NCBI GenBank assembly: GCA_017407725.1
Contig: JAFQWB010000040.1
Span: 1-8,998, forward strand
Reading direction: 5' to 3'
Origin: Clostridia bacterium
GTDB taxonomy: Bacteria > Bacillota_A > Clostridia > Oscillospirales > CAG-272
Length of the DNA: 8,998 nucleotides
In this document: positions 1 to 6,481 of the stretch, one piece after another
Layout of the letters: each line of letters begins with the position of its first letter
How positions within the stretch are numbered: position 1 is the first letter of the stretch
Translations under genes and position numbers: made by a program
Notes under the pieces: model-generated
Told to the model about the DNA's origin: nothing
What the model saw: only the letters and a program-made list of their open reading frames with translations
Database searches by the model: none

Positions 1-105
1 AGGATGACACGTATATGTAGATTTCACTCCGTTTTCTTTACCGTACTTCATTACCCACCATCCCTAGTAGGAGCGAAGCGCGTAGCCCGTCTTACTATAT
101 ATACA
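1..105. repeat. Non-coding left edge with imperfect inverted repeat, possible dispersed intergenic repeat
   Basis: No credible gene is visible here on either strand. The arms TAGTAGGA (65-72) and TCTTACTA (90-97) pair with one G-T wobble, and GCG/CGC (73-75 with 79-81) forms a small nested stem between them. There is no T-tract after the hairpin, so it is not a convincing terminator. Read on the minus strand, several frames stay open to the edge without a good ribosome binding site. From memory, similar short stretches giving spurious ORFs occur in intergenic DNA of gut Firmicutes, so a dispersed repeat is a possible reading. This is inference and cannot be tested inside one window. Confidence 0.25.
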
Positions 106-121
106 CTCCGAAAACGCCAAC

Positions 122-150
122 AAAAAAGGGTGCTCGCGAAGAGCACCCTT
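122..150 (-). terminator. Rho-independent terminator of the oxidoreductase gene
   Basis: A perfect 10-bp stem (AAGGGTGCTC at 126-135 with GAGCACCCTT at 141-150) closes a 5-base loop. On the minus strand it is followed by a run of T (complement of the A-run 122-127). It starts 15 bases after the oxidoreductase stop codon, so it should end that transcript. The plus strand has no T-tract after the stem, so it probably works in one direction only. Confidence 0.9.
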
Positions 151-165
151 AAGGCCGGAATATTA

Positions 166-1404
166 TCAGATCTCTCTTTTCCACATTTTGTACATTCTTT
201 CGTAGACTTCGGGTCCGATATCGGGATTTCCCTTGGAGAAGGAAGGAACGTACATATCGCCTGCCGCCTTTTTGTCGGAGCACGTGGTATCGTTTCTCCA
301 CTTTTCTCTTTCCTCGGGGAGTCTTAAATCGGGAATGTCAAGCGGAATGCCGCCTGCAAGAACAGAACGGTAAGCGAAAAGACCGGGAAGGAACATATCA
401 AGCGCTTCGTAAACGTCGATAGTATCTGCATCCTCATAGCCCTGGATCTTTCTTATAAAGTTGTACATTGAATAGAAGTCGGAATTTCCGTGACCGAAGT
501 CCTCTGCCTTATCGTCCATATCTCTCTTGGGGAAATAGTCAAGATGCTCTTCGTTTCCGTACTTGCCGTCCTCGTAGTCACGGTTTAAGTAAAGTCTTGC
601 AATGCCTGCAATATCGGCATCCTCTCTTGAGGTTTCGAGTCTTCCGAGGCTTCCGTAAACAGTATACCAGATGGAATTTTTGTAAAGTCCTCCGTGAATG
701 CTCTTTGCGATTGCACCGTTTTCGAATTCAACCATCTCAATGCCGAAAAGTCCGGACTTTGAGCCTATGCGGAGATTTCTCTTGATCATGGGGCTTTCAA
801 AGCCTGTAACTCTTACAGGACGAAGACCCGTGATATGTACGAGAGGACCCATTGAATGTGTGCAGTAGAAGGTTGCATACATATTGTTGCGCCAATGATC
901 TTCCTCGCCGTAGGTAATATCGTGCCAGATAGGCTCACAGTTGTGGATATATTCACCCTCGCCGTACTCAAACTCACCTATCTTGCCTTCTTTGTAAAGC
1001 TTTCTCATTTCGTAAGGACCGGGCATATAGCAGTAGTTTTCTCCGTATGCATATACCTTTCCGGATTTTTCAACAGCCTCGATAAGCTCAACCGCTTCCT
1101 TCATATTCTGAACGGGAAGAACCTCGCTGAATACGTGAAGCCCTCTTTCAAGACATCTTATAGCAAAAGGAGCGTGCTCGTTTGCATAATTTGCGAGAAC
1201 TACCGCATCCATATCGTGCTTTATAAAGTCCTCGAAATTGTCATAGTATGCAACCTTATCGCCGCACTCTCTTTTCTGTCTTTCAAGAACGTCGGGAAAT
1301 TTGTCGCATACAGCTACAAGCTCCGCATTGTCAGCTATCTTTGCATAGTTTATCATGCTTCCTCCGCGATAGCCGCCGAGGACGCCTACTCTTACTTTTT
1401 CCAT
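166..1404 (-). CDS. Gfo/Idh/MocA family NAD(P)-dependent oxidoreductase, GH109-like features
   Basis: This is a 412-residue two-domain sugar-type oxidoreductase. The N-terminal Rossmann fold shows VGVLGGYRGG (6-15), a variant of the GxGxxG dinucleotide loop, and an AVCDK strand end (31-35) typical of the second beta strand. The usual EKP motif is replaced by SEVLPV (93-98), so the common catalytic lysine is missing. The C-terminal domain carries THSMGP (182-187) and GHGNSDF (304-310), which from memory resemble motifs of GH109 glycosidases, Gfo/Idh/MocA relatives that cleave glycosides with bound NAD. There is no signal peptide, so it is cytoplasmic. The start was chosen at 1404 because AGGAGG (1410-1415) lies 5 bases upstream; an in-frame ATG at 1431 would place that site inside the gene. 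It is monocistronic, with its own promoter and terminator. Family assignment is firm; the substrate is unknown. Confidence 0.9.
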   Translation of the reverse strand: MEKVRVGVLGGYRGGSMINYAKIADNAELVAVCDKFPDVLERQKRECGDKVAYYDNFEDFIKHDMDAVVLANYANEHAPFAIRCLERGLHVFSEVLPVQNMKEAVELIEAVEKSGKVYAYGENYCYMPGPYEMRKLYKEGKIGEFEYGEGEYIHNCEPIWHDITYGEEDHWRNNMYATFYCTHSMGPLVHITGLRPVRVTGFESPMIKRNLRIGSKSGLFGIEMVEFENGAIAKSIHGGLYKNSIWYTVYGSLGRLETSREDADIAGIARLYLNRDYEDGKYGNEEHLDYFPKRDMDDKAEDFGHGNSDFYSMYNFIRKIQGYEDADTIDVYEALDMFLPGLFAYRSVLAGGIPLDIPDLRLPEEREKWRNDTTCSDKKAAGDMYVPSFSKGNPDIGPEVYERMYKMWKREI

Positions 1405-1451
1405 AACTTCCTCCTTTGTGGAAAACCACAATAATTTTTGGGATCAATTAT

Positions 1452-1460
1452 ATTATAACA
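1452..1460 (-). promoter_or_regulatory. Extended -10 promoter of the oxidoreductase gene
   Basis: The minus strand reads TGTTATAAT, a perfect TATAAT box (1452-1457) with the TGn extension that can compensate for a poor -35 element. No good -35 hexamer is seen at 17 bases. It would start transcription near 1445, giving a leader of about 40 bases before the ATG at 1404. The whole gap 1432-1528 is very A/T-rich and shows no clear operator. Confidence 0.65.
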
Positions 1461-1528
1461 TAAATTTTTAAAAAATATATGGAAAATTTAAATATAATAT
1501 GGAATTTTTCTATATATTTTTGCAAAAA

Positions 1529-2017
1529 TCAATCATCTTTTAGCCGTTCCTTGATTTCGTTTATCTTTAAGGAAAAGGAAGGGTCTACCGTAATCACAAG
1601 AGAGTATTCTTTTTCGTCATCGTAAAGTGTGAGAAGCTGCTTGTCATGAGAGAAAAGCTCAGACTGAAAGGAAAGAAGCTTCTTTTTGCGATGCTTTCTT
1701 TTTTCGAATTTTTCTATCTCGGTCTTATCCGAAATAAAGCACTCAAAAAGTCTTACCGAGCTTCTTTTTCCGCATCTGTAAACAGAGAAAAGTATTCCCG
1801 ATGCCCTTTTATCTATCGAATATACAAGATCGGTAAGCACGTATTTGTAAAGAGAATCAAGAAAAAGCGCGAAAAAGAATGCAGAGGGCGGCGCAAGGAT
1901 GACAGATTCTGCGCCGAGAAATATAAAGGCGGTTGAAAGAGCACTTATAAAGAGCGAAATGAGGGCGAAAGCGAGTGCCTTTTTTGTGTTTCTGTTTTTT
2001 CTGTAGCTTATGTTCAT
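1529..2017 (-). CDS. Small membrane protein with two N-terminal helices, function unknown
   Basis: A 162-residue protein I do not recognise. A basic N-terminus (RKNRNTKK, 6-13) precedes two hydrophobic segments (about 14-34 and 38-58). A soluble C-terminal part of about 100 residues follows, with a very basic patch (EKRKHRKKK, 105-113) and a predicted-helix ending in INEIKERLKDD. By the positive-inside rule both ends should be cytoplasmic. The soluble part might be a small beta-rich domain of the kind found in bacterial PH-like membrane proteins, but this is only an impression. The ribosome binding site is weak (GGTGAT, about 6 bases upstream). It lies 70 bp downstream of the phosphoesterase on the same strand and is probably co-transcribed with it. 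No strong terminator is seen after its stop. Confidence 0.75.
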   Translation of the reverse strand: MNISYRKNRNTKKALAFALISLFISALSTAFIFLGAESVILAPPSAFFFALFLDSLYKYVLTDLVYSIDKRASGILFSVYRCGKRSSVRLFECFISDKTEIEKFEKRKHRKKKLLSFQSELFSHDKQLLTLYDDEKEYSLVITVDPSFSLKINEIKERLKDD

Positions 2018-2029
2018 TTGTTATCACCG

Positions 2030-2049
2030 TCGACAAACTTCGACAAAGT
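2030..2049. repeat. Tandem 10-bp direct repeat in the gap before the membrane protein gene
   Basis: TCGACAAACT is followed at once by TCGACAAAGT, identical at 9 of 10 positions and spaced one helical turn apart. It lies 13 bases upstream of the start codon at 2017, where a protein bound to DNA or to the leader could act. It may also be chance or a slippage product. Confidence 0.45.
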
Positions 2050-2087
2050 TTTGGGGATTTTTTAATAAAAATGGCGTTTTTATTCTT

Positions 2088-2588
2088 TTATTCGGTAAAT
2101 TCCGCGGTGTTGGTTATAATACCGACACCCTTTTTTATTTCTATATATCCGAATGAGCAAGAGCCGTCGCGCGGTCTTTCAATGCTGCCCGGATTCATAA
2201 GATATATCGGCTTTTCAAAGCAGTCGATATAGAGATTTTCCTTAACGTGAGTGTGGCCGTAAAGCACGATATCAGCCTCGTTTTCTCTTGCAGAGAGAAT
2301 AAGTCTTTCTCTTGAAGAGCCGACAGAGTGCAGATGACCGTGAGTCATGAATATCCTTTTTCCCTCCACCGTGAATATGTCGGTAAATGGGATAGAGCCC
2401 GAATTTGACCAGACGTCACAGTTGCCCCTTACCGCCCTTGCAAAGACGCCCATTTCGGATGCAAGAGAGAGAAAGGAGTCTGCTCCATCGCCAAGGTGAA
2501 GGAAGAGATCTGCAGATCTGTTTCTTTCGATTATTTTTTTTATTGATGCGCATTTTCCGTGAGAGTCTGAAAAAACAACTATTTTCAT
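2088..2588 (-). CDS. YfcE/MJ0936-family metallophosphoesterase (phosphodiesterase)
   Basis: A 166-residue calcineurin-like phosphoesterase with the full set of metal-binding motifs in order: SDSHG (7-11), HLGDG (31-35), RGNCD (54-58), MTHGH (81-85), GHTH (111-114) and NPGS (132-135). These residues form the two-metal site of the YfcE/MJ0936 group, which hydrolyses model phosphodiesters in vitro; the natural substrate is not settled. It is a stand-alone cytoplasmic enzyme of normal family length. The start at 2588 puts MKIVVFSDSHG at the very N-terminus, as in the family; an AAGGA lies about 11 bases upstream. Longer starts (2615, 2630) have no ribosome binding site and add residues without homology. 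It is divergent from the three-gene plus-strand cluster and heads a probable two-gene unit with the membrane protein downstream. Confidence 0.93.
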   Translation of the reverse strand: MKIVVFSDSHGKCASIKKIIERNRSADLFLHLGDGADSFLSLASEMGVFARAVRGNCDVWSNSGSIPFTDIFTVEGKRIFMTHGHLHSVGSSRERLILSARENEADIVLYGHTHVKENLYIDCFEKPIYLMNPGSIERPRDGSCSFGYIEIKKGVGIITNTAEFTE

Positions 2589-2651
2589 GTGTGGCAGGAT
2601 CCTTTCTTTATGCATATAATGAACTAACAAGTTTAAGGAGGATATTATCTT
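2589..2651. promoter_or_regulatory. Divergent promoter region; plus-strand -10 box CATATAAT
   Basis: These 63 bases must hold the start signals of both the phosphoesterase (minus) and the three-gene cluster (plus). On the plus strand TATAAT (2615-2620) sits 15 bases before AAGGAGG (2635-2641), which is 10 bases before the ATG at 2652. No good sigma-A -35 is found. The box written as CATATAAT (2613-2620) also differs by one base from the sigma-E type CATACAAT, but no matching -35 is present, so sporulation control is only a possibility. The minus-strand promoter is not clear; TTGTTA is a weak -35 candidate. Confidence 0.5.
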
Positions 2652-2897
2652 ATGCCCGATTATAAAGACCTTCGCTCACTTACTGAAAAGGAGCTTGCCG
2701 AGGCGCTTTACAGAGTTTCGGTATCTATGGGTGCCGATGAAAAAAAGGCACGTGAGACCGCTAGGCGCGCAGGAGAAATAAGAAAAATTCTGCAAAGATC
2801 GTCAGACAGAGAGCTTGATAAAATAATAAGCGCGATTGGAAAAGAGCGCGCCGACGGAATAATTCAAAATGTCAGGGAAAAGGAGAAAAACAGTTAA
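2652..2897 (+). CDS. Small charged helical protein, function unknown
   Basis: An 81-residue protein I do not recognise. It is rich in Lys, Arg, Glu and Ala and reads as two or three amphipathic helices: LTEKELAEALYRVSVSMG (10-27), a segment rich in Arg and Glu around 30-48, and SDRELDKIISAIG (51-63). There are no Cys residues, no membrane segment and no signal peptide. AAGGAGG 10 bases upstream supports the start. It is the first gene of a three-gene plus-strand unit, and its stop codon directly abuts the ATG of the next gene, so translation is probably coupled. The shape would suit a small binding or scaffold protein, but no function can be read from it. Confidence 0.8.
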   Translation: MPDYKDLRSLTEKELAEALYRVSVSMGADEKKARETARRAGEIRKILQRSSDRELDKIISAIGKERADGIIQNVREKEKNS

Positions 2898-3209
2898 ATG
2901 AACAGCGATATCGACCTTTCCGAGCTTTTATCAAAGGCTATGGAAAATCCCGAAATGCTTGCACGTGCCACCGAACTTGCCAAAAGTCTTTCGGGAAGCG
3001 GACTTTTCACAAAGGAAGACGAAACGAGCGGCACAGAGAACAGAGCGAGTGAGGAAAAGAAGGATATCCTTCCCGTAAAAGGGGACAGAATACAGCTTCT
3101 TGAGGCTCTGAAGCCCTTTGTCAGAGATGACAAGAGGGATAAGATCGATATGGTAATAAAGCTTATGAAGATCGCCTCTCTTGCAGGGGGAAGCGGGCTT
3201 TTGAGATAG
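2898..3209 (+). CDS. Small helical protein with LLEALKPFVRDDKRDKID motif, function unknown
   Basis: A 103-residue protein. The N-terminal third is an acidic amphipathic helix pair (DLSELLSKAMENPEMLARAT, 6-25). A polar low-complexity linker rich in Glu, Ser and Thr (about 39-58) follows. The C-terminal third (68-99) has LLEALKPFVRDDKRDKID followed by a hydrophobic helix ending in IKLMKIASLAG. From memory, an ALKP(F/Y)-x(5)-R-x-K(I/V)D pattern recurs in small uncharacterised clostridial proteins; I know of no assigned function. The ATG follows the preceding stop without a gap, with AAGGAG about 13 bases upstream in the previous gene. Its own stop overlaps the ribosome binding site of the next gene. 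It is probably cytoplasmic or peripheral. Confidence 0.8.
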   Translation: MNSDIDLSELLSKAMENPEMLARATELAKSLSGSGLFTKEDETSGTENRASEEKKDILPVKGDRIQLLEALKPFVRDDKRDKIDMVIKLMKIASLAGGSGLLR

Positions 3210-3217
3210 GAGGAAAA

Positions 3218-3637
3218 ATGTACAGACAATACAGAGAGAATATTCCTATCGGATATGCGGGGACGGCAATAGACAAGGAATATTCATTGTCAAGGGCGCA
3301 TCCGTCTAAGGATAGCGGAGTTTTCTGCAGTGCCCCCGACACCAAAATTCCGCTTTCGGGGCAGACTGTGTGTGAAGAGCACCGTGAAGAGCAGCCCTTC
3401 TCTTCTGATGAGCATTTTGAGTGCGAAATCGAGGAAAACAGCTGTAACGAGTGCGACAAAAGAGAGAAAAACCCCTGTGAAAAGTCAAAAAGCGAGGATC
3501 TTCTCTCAAAATTATTTGGTGAGAAATTCTCGCTTGAGGATCTTATATTTGTCGGTATACTCATTCTCCTTGCCTTTGGCAAGGCGGATGATGAAATAAT
3601 GCTTATTATCGGACTTTTATTGCTTATCTCCTTCTGA
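3218..3637 (+). CDS. Cys-containing protein with C-terminal hydrophobic hairpin, function unknown
   Basis: A 139-residue protein I do not recognise. The N-terminal 100 residues are polar, with six cysteines (37, 52, 69, 76, 79, 87), including a CNEC pair at 76-79 and two histidines nearby, so metal binding or disulphides are possible. The C-terminus has two short hydrophobic stretches (109-120 and 127-139) joined by the charged turn GKADDE (121-126), and the protein ends in the membrane-like tail LLLLISF. Each stretch is short for a full transmembrane span, so a re-entrant hairpin or membrane-surface anchor is possible. AGGAGG (3208-3213) lies 4 bases upstream of the ATG. It is the last gene of the plus-strand unit and runs 14 bp into the end of the convergent flippase gene. 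No terminator is visible directly after it. Confidence 0.8.
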   Translation: MYRQYRENIPIGYAGTAIDKEYSLSRAHPSKDSGVFCSAPDTKIPLSGQTVCEEHREEQPFSSDEHFECEIEENSCNECDKREKNPCEKSKSEDLLSKLFGEKFSLEDLIFVGILILLAFGKADDEIMLIIGLLLLISF

Positions 3638-5042
3638 GCCTTCTGAGTATAGGCATAACGCCCTTAAGAAGGGAGGGAGCGCCGATAATTGCCGTGAGAA
3701 CAAGGCAGACTGCAGATACCGCATAGCAGTATGCGCCGCCGATGCTCATGAAAGCCGCCGAGATGAAAAGAATGACAGAGAAGATAAGCACCTTTGGCAT
3801 TCCGAGCTTATAATTAAGAAGCTTTTTGCTTGCAAGCGCCTTGAGAAGATACATAAGCATATAGCTTACAAGGGTTGCAATAGCGGCACCCATAGCCGCA
3901 AATCTTCCGTCGAAAAGGGGTATCAGTATGATATTCAGAATGATGTTCACAAGCGCGGGGATGACCGAGGTCACAAGCGAATAGCTGCTCTTTTTGTGCG
4001 ATATGAAGATCGTACCCGCAAAGGAAGCGAGCGAGGAAAAGAGCATTGCGGCGGTGAGGACGGGGATGTAAACTCTTGCCTCGTAAAAGTCGCTTGAAAA
4101 CATTATTTTTGCAATGAGATTTGAAAAGAGTATCAGCGCGGAGGAAACAAGGAACATCGCTGAGGTGAAGAATTCTCCGATTCCCGAAACGAAGGATGCC
4201 TCGTCCTCGCTTCCCTCCTCGCTTGATGCCGAATATTTCCACGCGTTGTTGAAAATTCCGACAAGAACTGTGAGAAGTGTGGGGATCTTATACGATGCCG
4301 CATAGATTCCGTTTGCTGCATCCCCCTTAAAATAAGTCACGAGAAATCTGTCTGATACGTTTGTTATCCACCACGAAATTGTGGTCGGAATGAGAGGAAG
4401 CGCAAAGATAAGCATGGCCTTTACCGTGCTTTTCTTAACTCTTTTTACGTCGACGTATCTGAAGAGCCTTGCCGCGACTATGATGAATACCGATGCTGAG
4501 AGATCTGCCGCCGCAATGGCGAGAACGTATCCGTATATTCCCATTTTGAGGGGAATGAGGAAAAGCAGATTGTATCCAACCGTAAAGAGGGTGTTTACAA
4601 GCCCCTGCAGGGCATACAGTCTGTACATATTGAGTCCGCGTATAAACTGCGAGCAGACGGTGTGGGTTATCGATGATACAACGTAAATGGCTATTATGAA
4701 AACGTAATCCTTAAAATAGCTTGTCAGAAAAAGAAGGGGCGACAGGAATATAAGCGCGGAAAATCCGCAAAGAGAAACGCAAATTCCCGACGTGAATACT
4801 CCCTTTTTATCATAAGCCTCGTCAAGCGAGAATCTGAAAACAGCCTCTCCTATTCCGAGCGAAACGATGGGGATTATAAGTGCCGCCGTTTCGGTTATGT
4901 TAGATGCGATGCTGTACTGCTCGTTTGTCAGAACCTCGGTATAGAATCTGACAAGCAGATACATAAGAAGCTTTGAGCCGAGAGTGCCTACGGCAACCGA
5001 GGCGGTATTTGACCATAGTCTTTTATATTTTTTATCGGTCAT
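3624..5042 (-). CDS. Oligosaccharide/polysaccharide flippase (MOP superfamily, Wzx-like)
   Basis: A 472-residue polytopic membrane protein of about 12-14 helices, of normal length for the polysaccharide synthesis flippase family (MOP superfamily, related to MATE transporters). The N-terminus shows the typical SNTASVAVGTLGSKLLMYLL (11-30) and RFYTEVLTNEQY, followed by a helix with IPIVSLGIGEAVFRF. Members move lipid-linked oligosaccharides, such as capsule, teichoic acid or exopolysaccharide repeat units, across the plasma membrane. The substrate cannot be read from the sequence. AGGAG 5 bases upstream supports the start at 5042. It lies 29 bp after gpsA and is the last gene of the long operon. 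It ends in LRRLRRR, encoded by a 9-bp tandem repeat, and overlaps the convergent plus-strand gene. No glycosyltransferase genes are beside it in this window. Confidence 0.92.
   Translation of the reverse strand: MTDKKYKRLWSNTASVAVGTLGSKLLMYLLVRFYTEVLTNEQYSIASNITETAALIIPIVSLGIGEAVFRFSLDEAYDKKGVFTSGICVSLCGFSALIFLSPLLFLTSYFKDYVFIIAIYVVSSITHTVCSQFIRGLNMYRLYALQGLVNTLFTVGYNLLFLIPLKMGIYGYVLAIAAADLSASVFIIVAARLFRYVDVKRVKKSTVKAMLIFALPLIPTTISWWITNVSDRFLVTYFKGDAANGIYAASYKIPTLLTVLVGIFNNAWKYSASSEEGSEDEASFVSGIGEFFTSAMFLVSSALILFSNLIAKIMFSSDFYEARVYIPVLTAAMLFSSLASFAGTIFISHKKSSYSLVTSVIPALVNIILNIILIPLFDGRFAAMGAAIATLVSYMLMYLLKALASKKLLNYKLGMPKVLIFSVILFISAAFMSIGGAYCYAVSAVCLVLTAIIGAPSLLKGVMPILRRLRRR
3630..3647. repeat. 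Perfect 9-bp tandem repeat in the convergent overlap
   Basis: CCTTCTGAG occurs twice in a row (3630-3638, 3639-3647). On the minus strand it encodes the LRR-LRR end of the flippase. On the plus strand each copy holds an in-frame TGA, so the first copy ends the 139-residue protein and the second supplies a spare stop. It was probably made by a local duplication. Confidence 0.8.
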
Positions 5043-5071
5043 AGCTTCTCCTTTTGTGTCTTGTTATCTTA

Positions 5072-6028
5072 TCAGAATTCCTGCTTGATGCTTCTTTTGA
5101 AGAGCGACTCTATTACACTCTTGGGGTCGCTGTTTTCGTAAAGGATGGTGTATACGGCAGAGGTAATGGGAAGATCAAGTCCAAGATTATCTGCGATTAT
5201 TTTAACCGCTTTTACGGTATAATAACCCTCTGCAAGAGAAGAAAATTCTTCTCCCTTTATGAAAGCCTCGCCAAAGGCTCTGTTATGCGAATATTTTGAG
5301 AAAACGGTTGCCTCGTAATCACCGAGGTGGCAAAGACCGTAAGCGCTTCTGCGATCGCCGCCCATAGCCTCAATGAATCTTGCGACCTCCGAGGTTGCTC
5401 TTGACATAAGAGCACCCTTTAAGGAGGGCGTTCCGTAGCCGTCAAGCATACCTGCGGCAATGCCTATGACGTTCTTGAGCGCCGCGCCTATTTCGTTTCC
5501 GATAAGATCCGCACCGTAATAAAATCTTATGAGCTCTGACGAGAAGGAGTTAACAAGAAGCTTCTTGACCTCTTCATTCTTTGAGTCTATTACCATGCAG
5601 TTTGGAACTCCTCTTGCAAACTCCTGGGGATGTCCGGGTCCGATCCATACCGCAATATTGTTGTTTTCTCCGACAAACTCGTCGGCGATTTCGGAAAGTC
5701 TTTTTCCCGTCGAGATCTCAAGACCCTTCATGCAGAGAATGAAGGTCTTTGAGATGGGAGAAAGCTCCTTTATTTCTGTGAAAAGCGATCTTAACGACTG
5801 AGAAGGAATCGAGATAACTATTATCTCGCCCTCAAGCGCCTCTTTAAGCGAAGAGGTGAATTTGACGTCGTCGTCATAAGTGAGGATCCCGTTTGTTCTT
5901 GTGCTCTTAAGACTCTGATATCCGGGGTCTTCCTCAAGTCCGTATATAGTTACGTCATTTCCGATGTGTCTTAAATACCAGGCGATAAATCCGCCCCATC
6001 TTCCGCATCCGAGTACAGATATTTTCAT
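5072..6028 (-). CDS. gpsA: NAD(P)H-dependent glycerol-3-phosphate dehydrogenase
   Basis: A 318-residue enzyme that reduces dihydroxyacetone phosphate to sn-glycerol 3-phosphate, the backbone of phospholipids. Motifs seen are the dinucleotide loop GCGRWG (7-12), MKGLE (100-104), GPGHPQEFARGVP (130-142), the catalytic lysine region GAALKNVIGIAAG (181-193, K185), the substrate loop GDYEAT (236-241) and HNRAFG (248-253). The family usually has GPS(H/F)AxE at the third motif, and this copy is slightly divergent there. Length is near the family norm. The start at 6028 is chosen because GGGAG lies about 6 bases upstream and the protein then begins MKISVLGCG; a longer ATG at 6064 would overlap rlmH. 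It sits 16 bp after rlmH and 29 bp before the flippase in the operon. Confidence 0.95.
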   Translation of the reverse strand: MKISVLGCGRWGGFIAWYLRHIGNDVTIYGLEEDPGYQSLKSTRTNGILTYDDDVKFTSSLKEALEGEIIVISIPSQSLRSLFTEIKELSPISKTFILCMKGLEISTGKRLSEIADEFVGENNNIAVWIGPGHPQEFARGVPNCMVIDSKNEEVKKLLVNSFSSELIRFYYGADLIGNEIGAALKNVIGIAAGMLDGYGTPSLKGALMSRATSEVARFIEAMGGDRRSAYGLCHLGDYEATVFSKYSHNRAFGEAFIKGEEFSSLAEGYYTVKAVKIIADNLGLDLPITSAVYTILYENSDPKSVIESLFKRSIKQEF

Positions 6029-6044
6029 AATTTCTCCCATACCT

Positions 6045-6470
6045 TTATTTGTGATATTTTCCACCGGTAATTATAGTAAATGCCCGATAGATCTGTTCTA
6101 TGAGAATTATTCTCATGATCTGATGTGTGAAGGTCATCCTTGAGAAGGAAAGACGGAGTGATGCCTCCTTTTTTACCTCCTCGGGAAGGCCCGCAAAGCC
6201 GCCTATAATAAAGCATATATCGGAGTGTCCTTGAATGGGAGCTTTTTCTATATAATCTGCAAGCTCCTCACTTGAAAATTGCTTGCCCTCAATACAAAGG
6301 GCAACCTTGAGCGCCTTTTTCGGAAGGTGAGGAATTATAGGCTCACCGTCCTTTAGCTCGGTTATTTTAAGATTTGCATATGCTGACAGCCTTTTCTTGT
6401 ATTCAGCTTCCGCTTCTCTTAAGTAGCTTTCCTTAAGATTTCCGACGCATACGATAGTAATATTAAGCAT
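6045..6470 (-). CDS. rlmH: 23S rRNA pseudouridine-1915 N3-methyltransferase RlmH
   Basis: A 141-residue SPOUT-class methyltransferase that uses S-adenosylmethionine to methylate pseudouridine 1915 in helix 69 of 23S rRNA, acting on assembled 70S ribosomes. The N-terminus VCVGNLKESYLREAEAEYKK (7-26) and the C-terminal knot region are typical: IIGGFAGL (88-95), then MTFTHQIMRIILIEQIYRA (112-130), ending in the conserved YHK. It is about 15 residues shorter than E. coli RlmH, apparently in the middle around 41-50, but the knot is complete. AAGGGA overlaps the stop of the preceding gene and lies 7-8 bases before the ATG. It is embedded in the operon with gaps of 11 and 16 bp. In Firmicutes rlmH is often near the walJ gene, which fits here. 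Confidence 0.96.
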   Translation of the reverse strand: MLNITIVCVGNLKESYLREAEAEYKKRLSAYANLKITELKDGEPIIPHLPKKALKVALCIEGKQFSSEELADYIEKAPIQGHSDICFIIGGFAGLPEEVKKEASLRLSFSRMTFTHQIMRIILIEQIYRAFTIITGGKYHK

Positions 6471-6481
6471 AATTTTTCCCT

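Noticed and set aside
4..327. Plus-strand reading frame of 107 codons at the left edge
   Set aside because: It runs through the terminator hairpin and into the end of the oxidoreductase gene, with no ribosome binding site.
856..1434. Plus-strand reading frame of 192 codons opposite the oxidoreductase
   Set aside because: It is antisense to a conserved gene whose motifs are clear, and its hydrophobic look follows from the complementary codons.
1501..1528. TTTTTGCAAAAA palindrome as terminator after the small membrane protein
   Set aside because: It is a short A/T palindrome with almost no loop and little stability; it may be chance in an A/T-rich gap.
2589..2630. Longer phosphoesterase starting at 2615 or 2630
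   Set aside because: There is no ribosome binding site, and the added residues precede a family-typical N-terminus; it would also use up most of the divergent promoter region.
3653..3678. CCCTT-AAG-AAGGG hairpin as terminator for the three-gene cluster
   Set aside because: The stem is only 5 bp and no T-tract follows on the plus strand; it is inside flippase coding sequence.
6029..6064. Longer gpsA starting at 6064
   Set aside because: It would overlap rlmH, adds residues before the Rossmann motif, and the ATG at 6028 has a proper GGGAG site.
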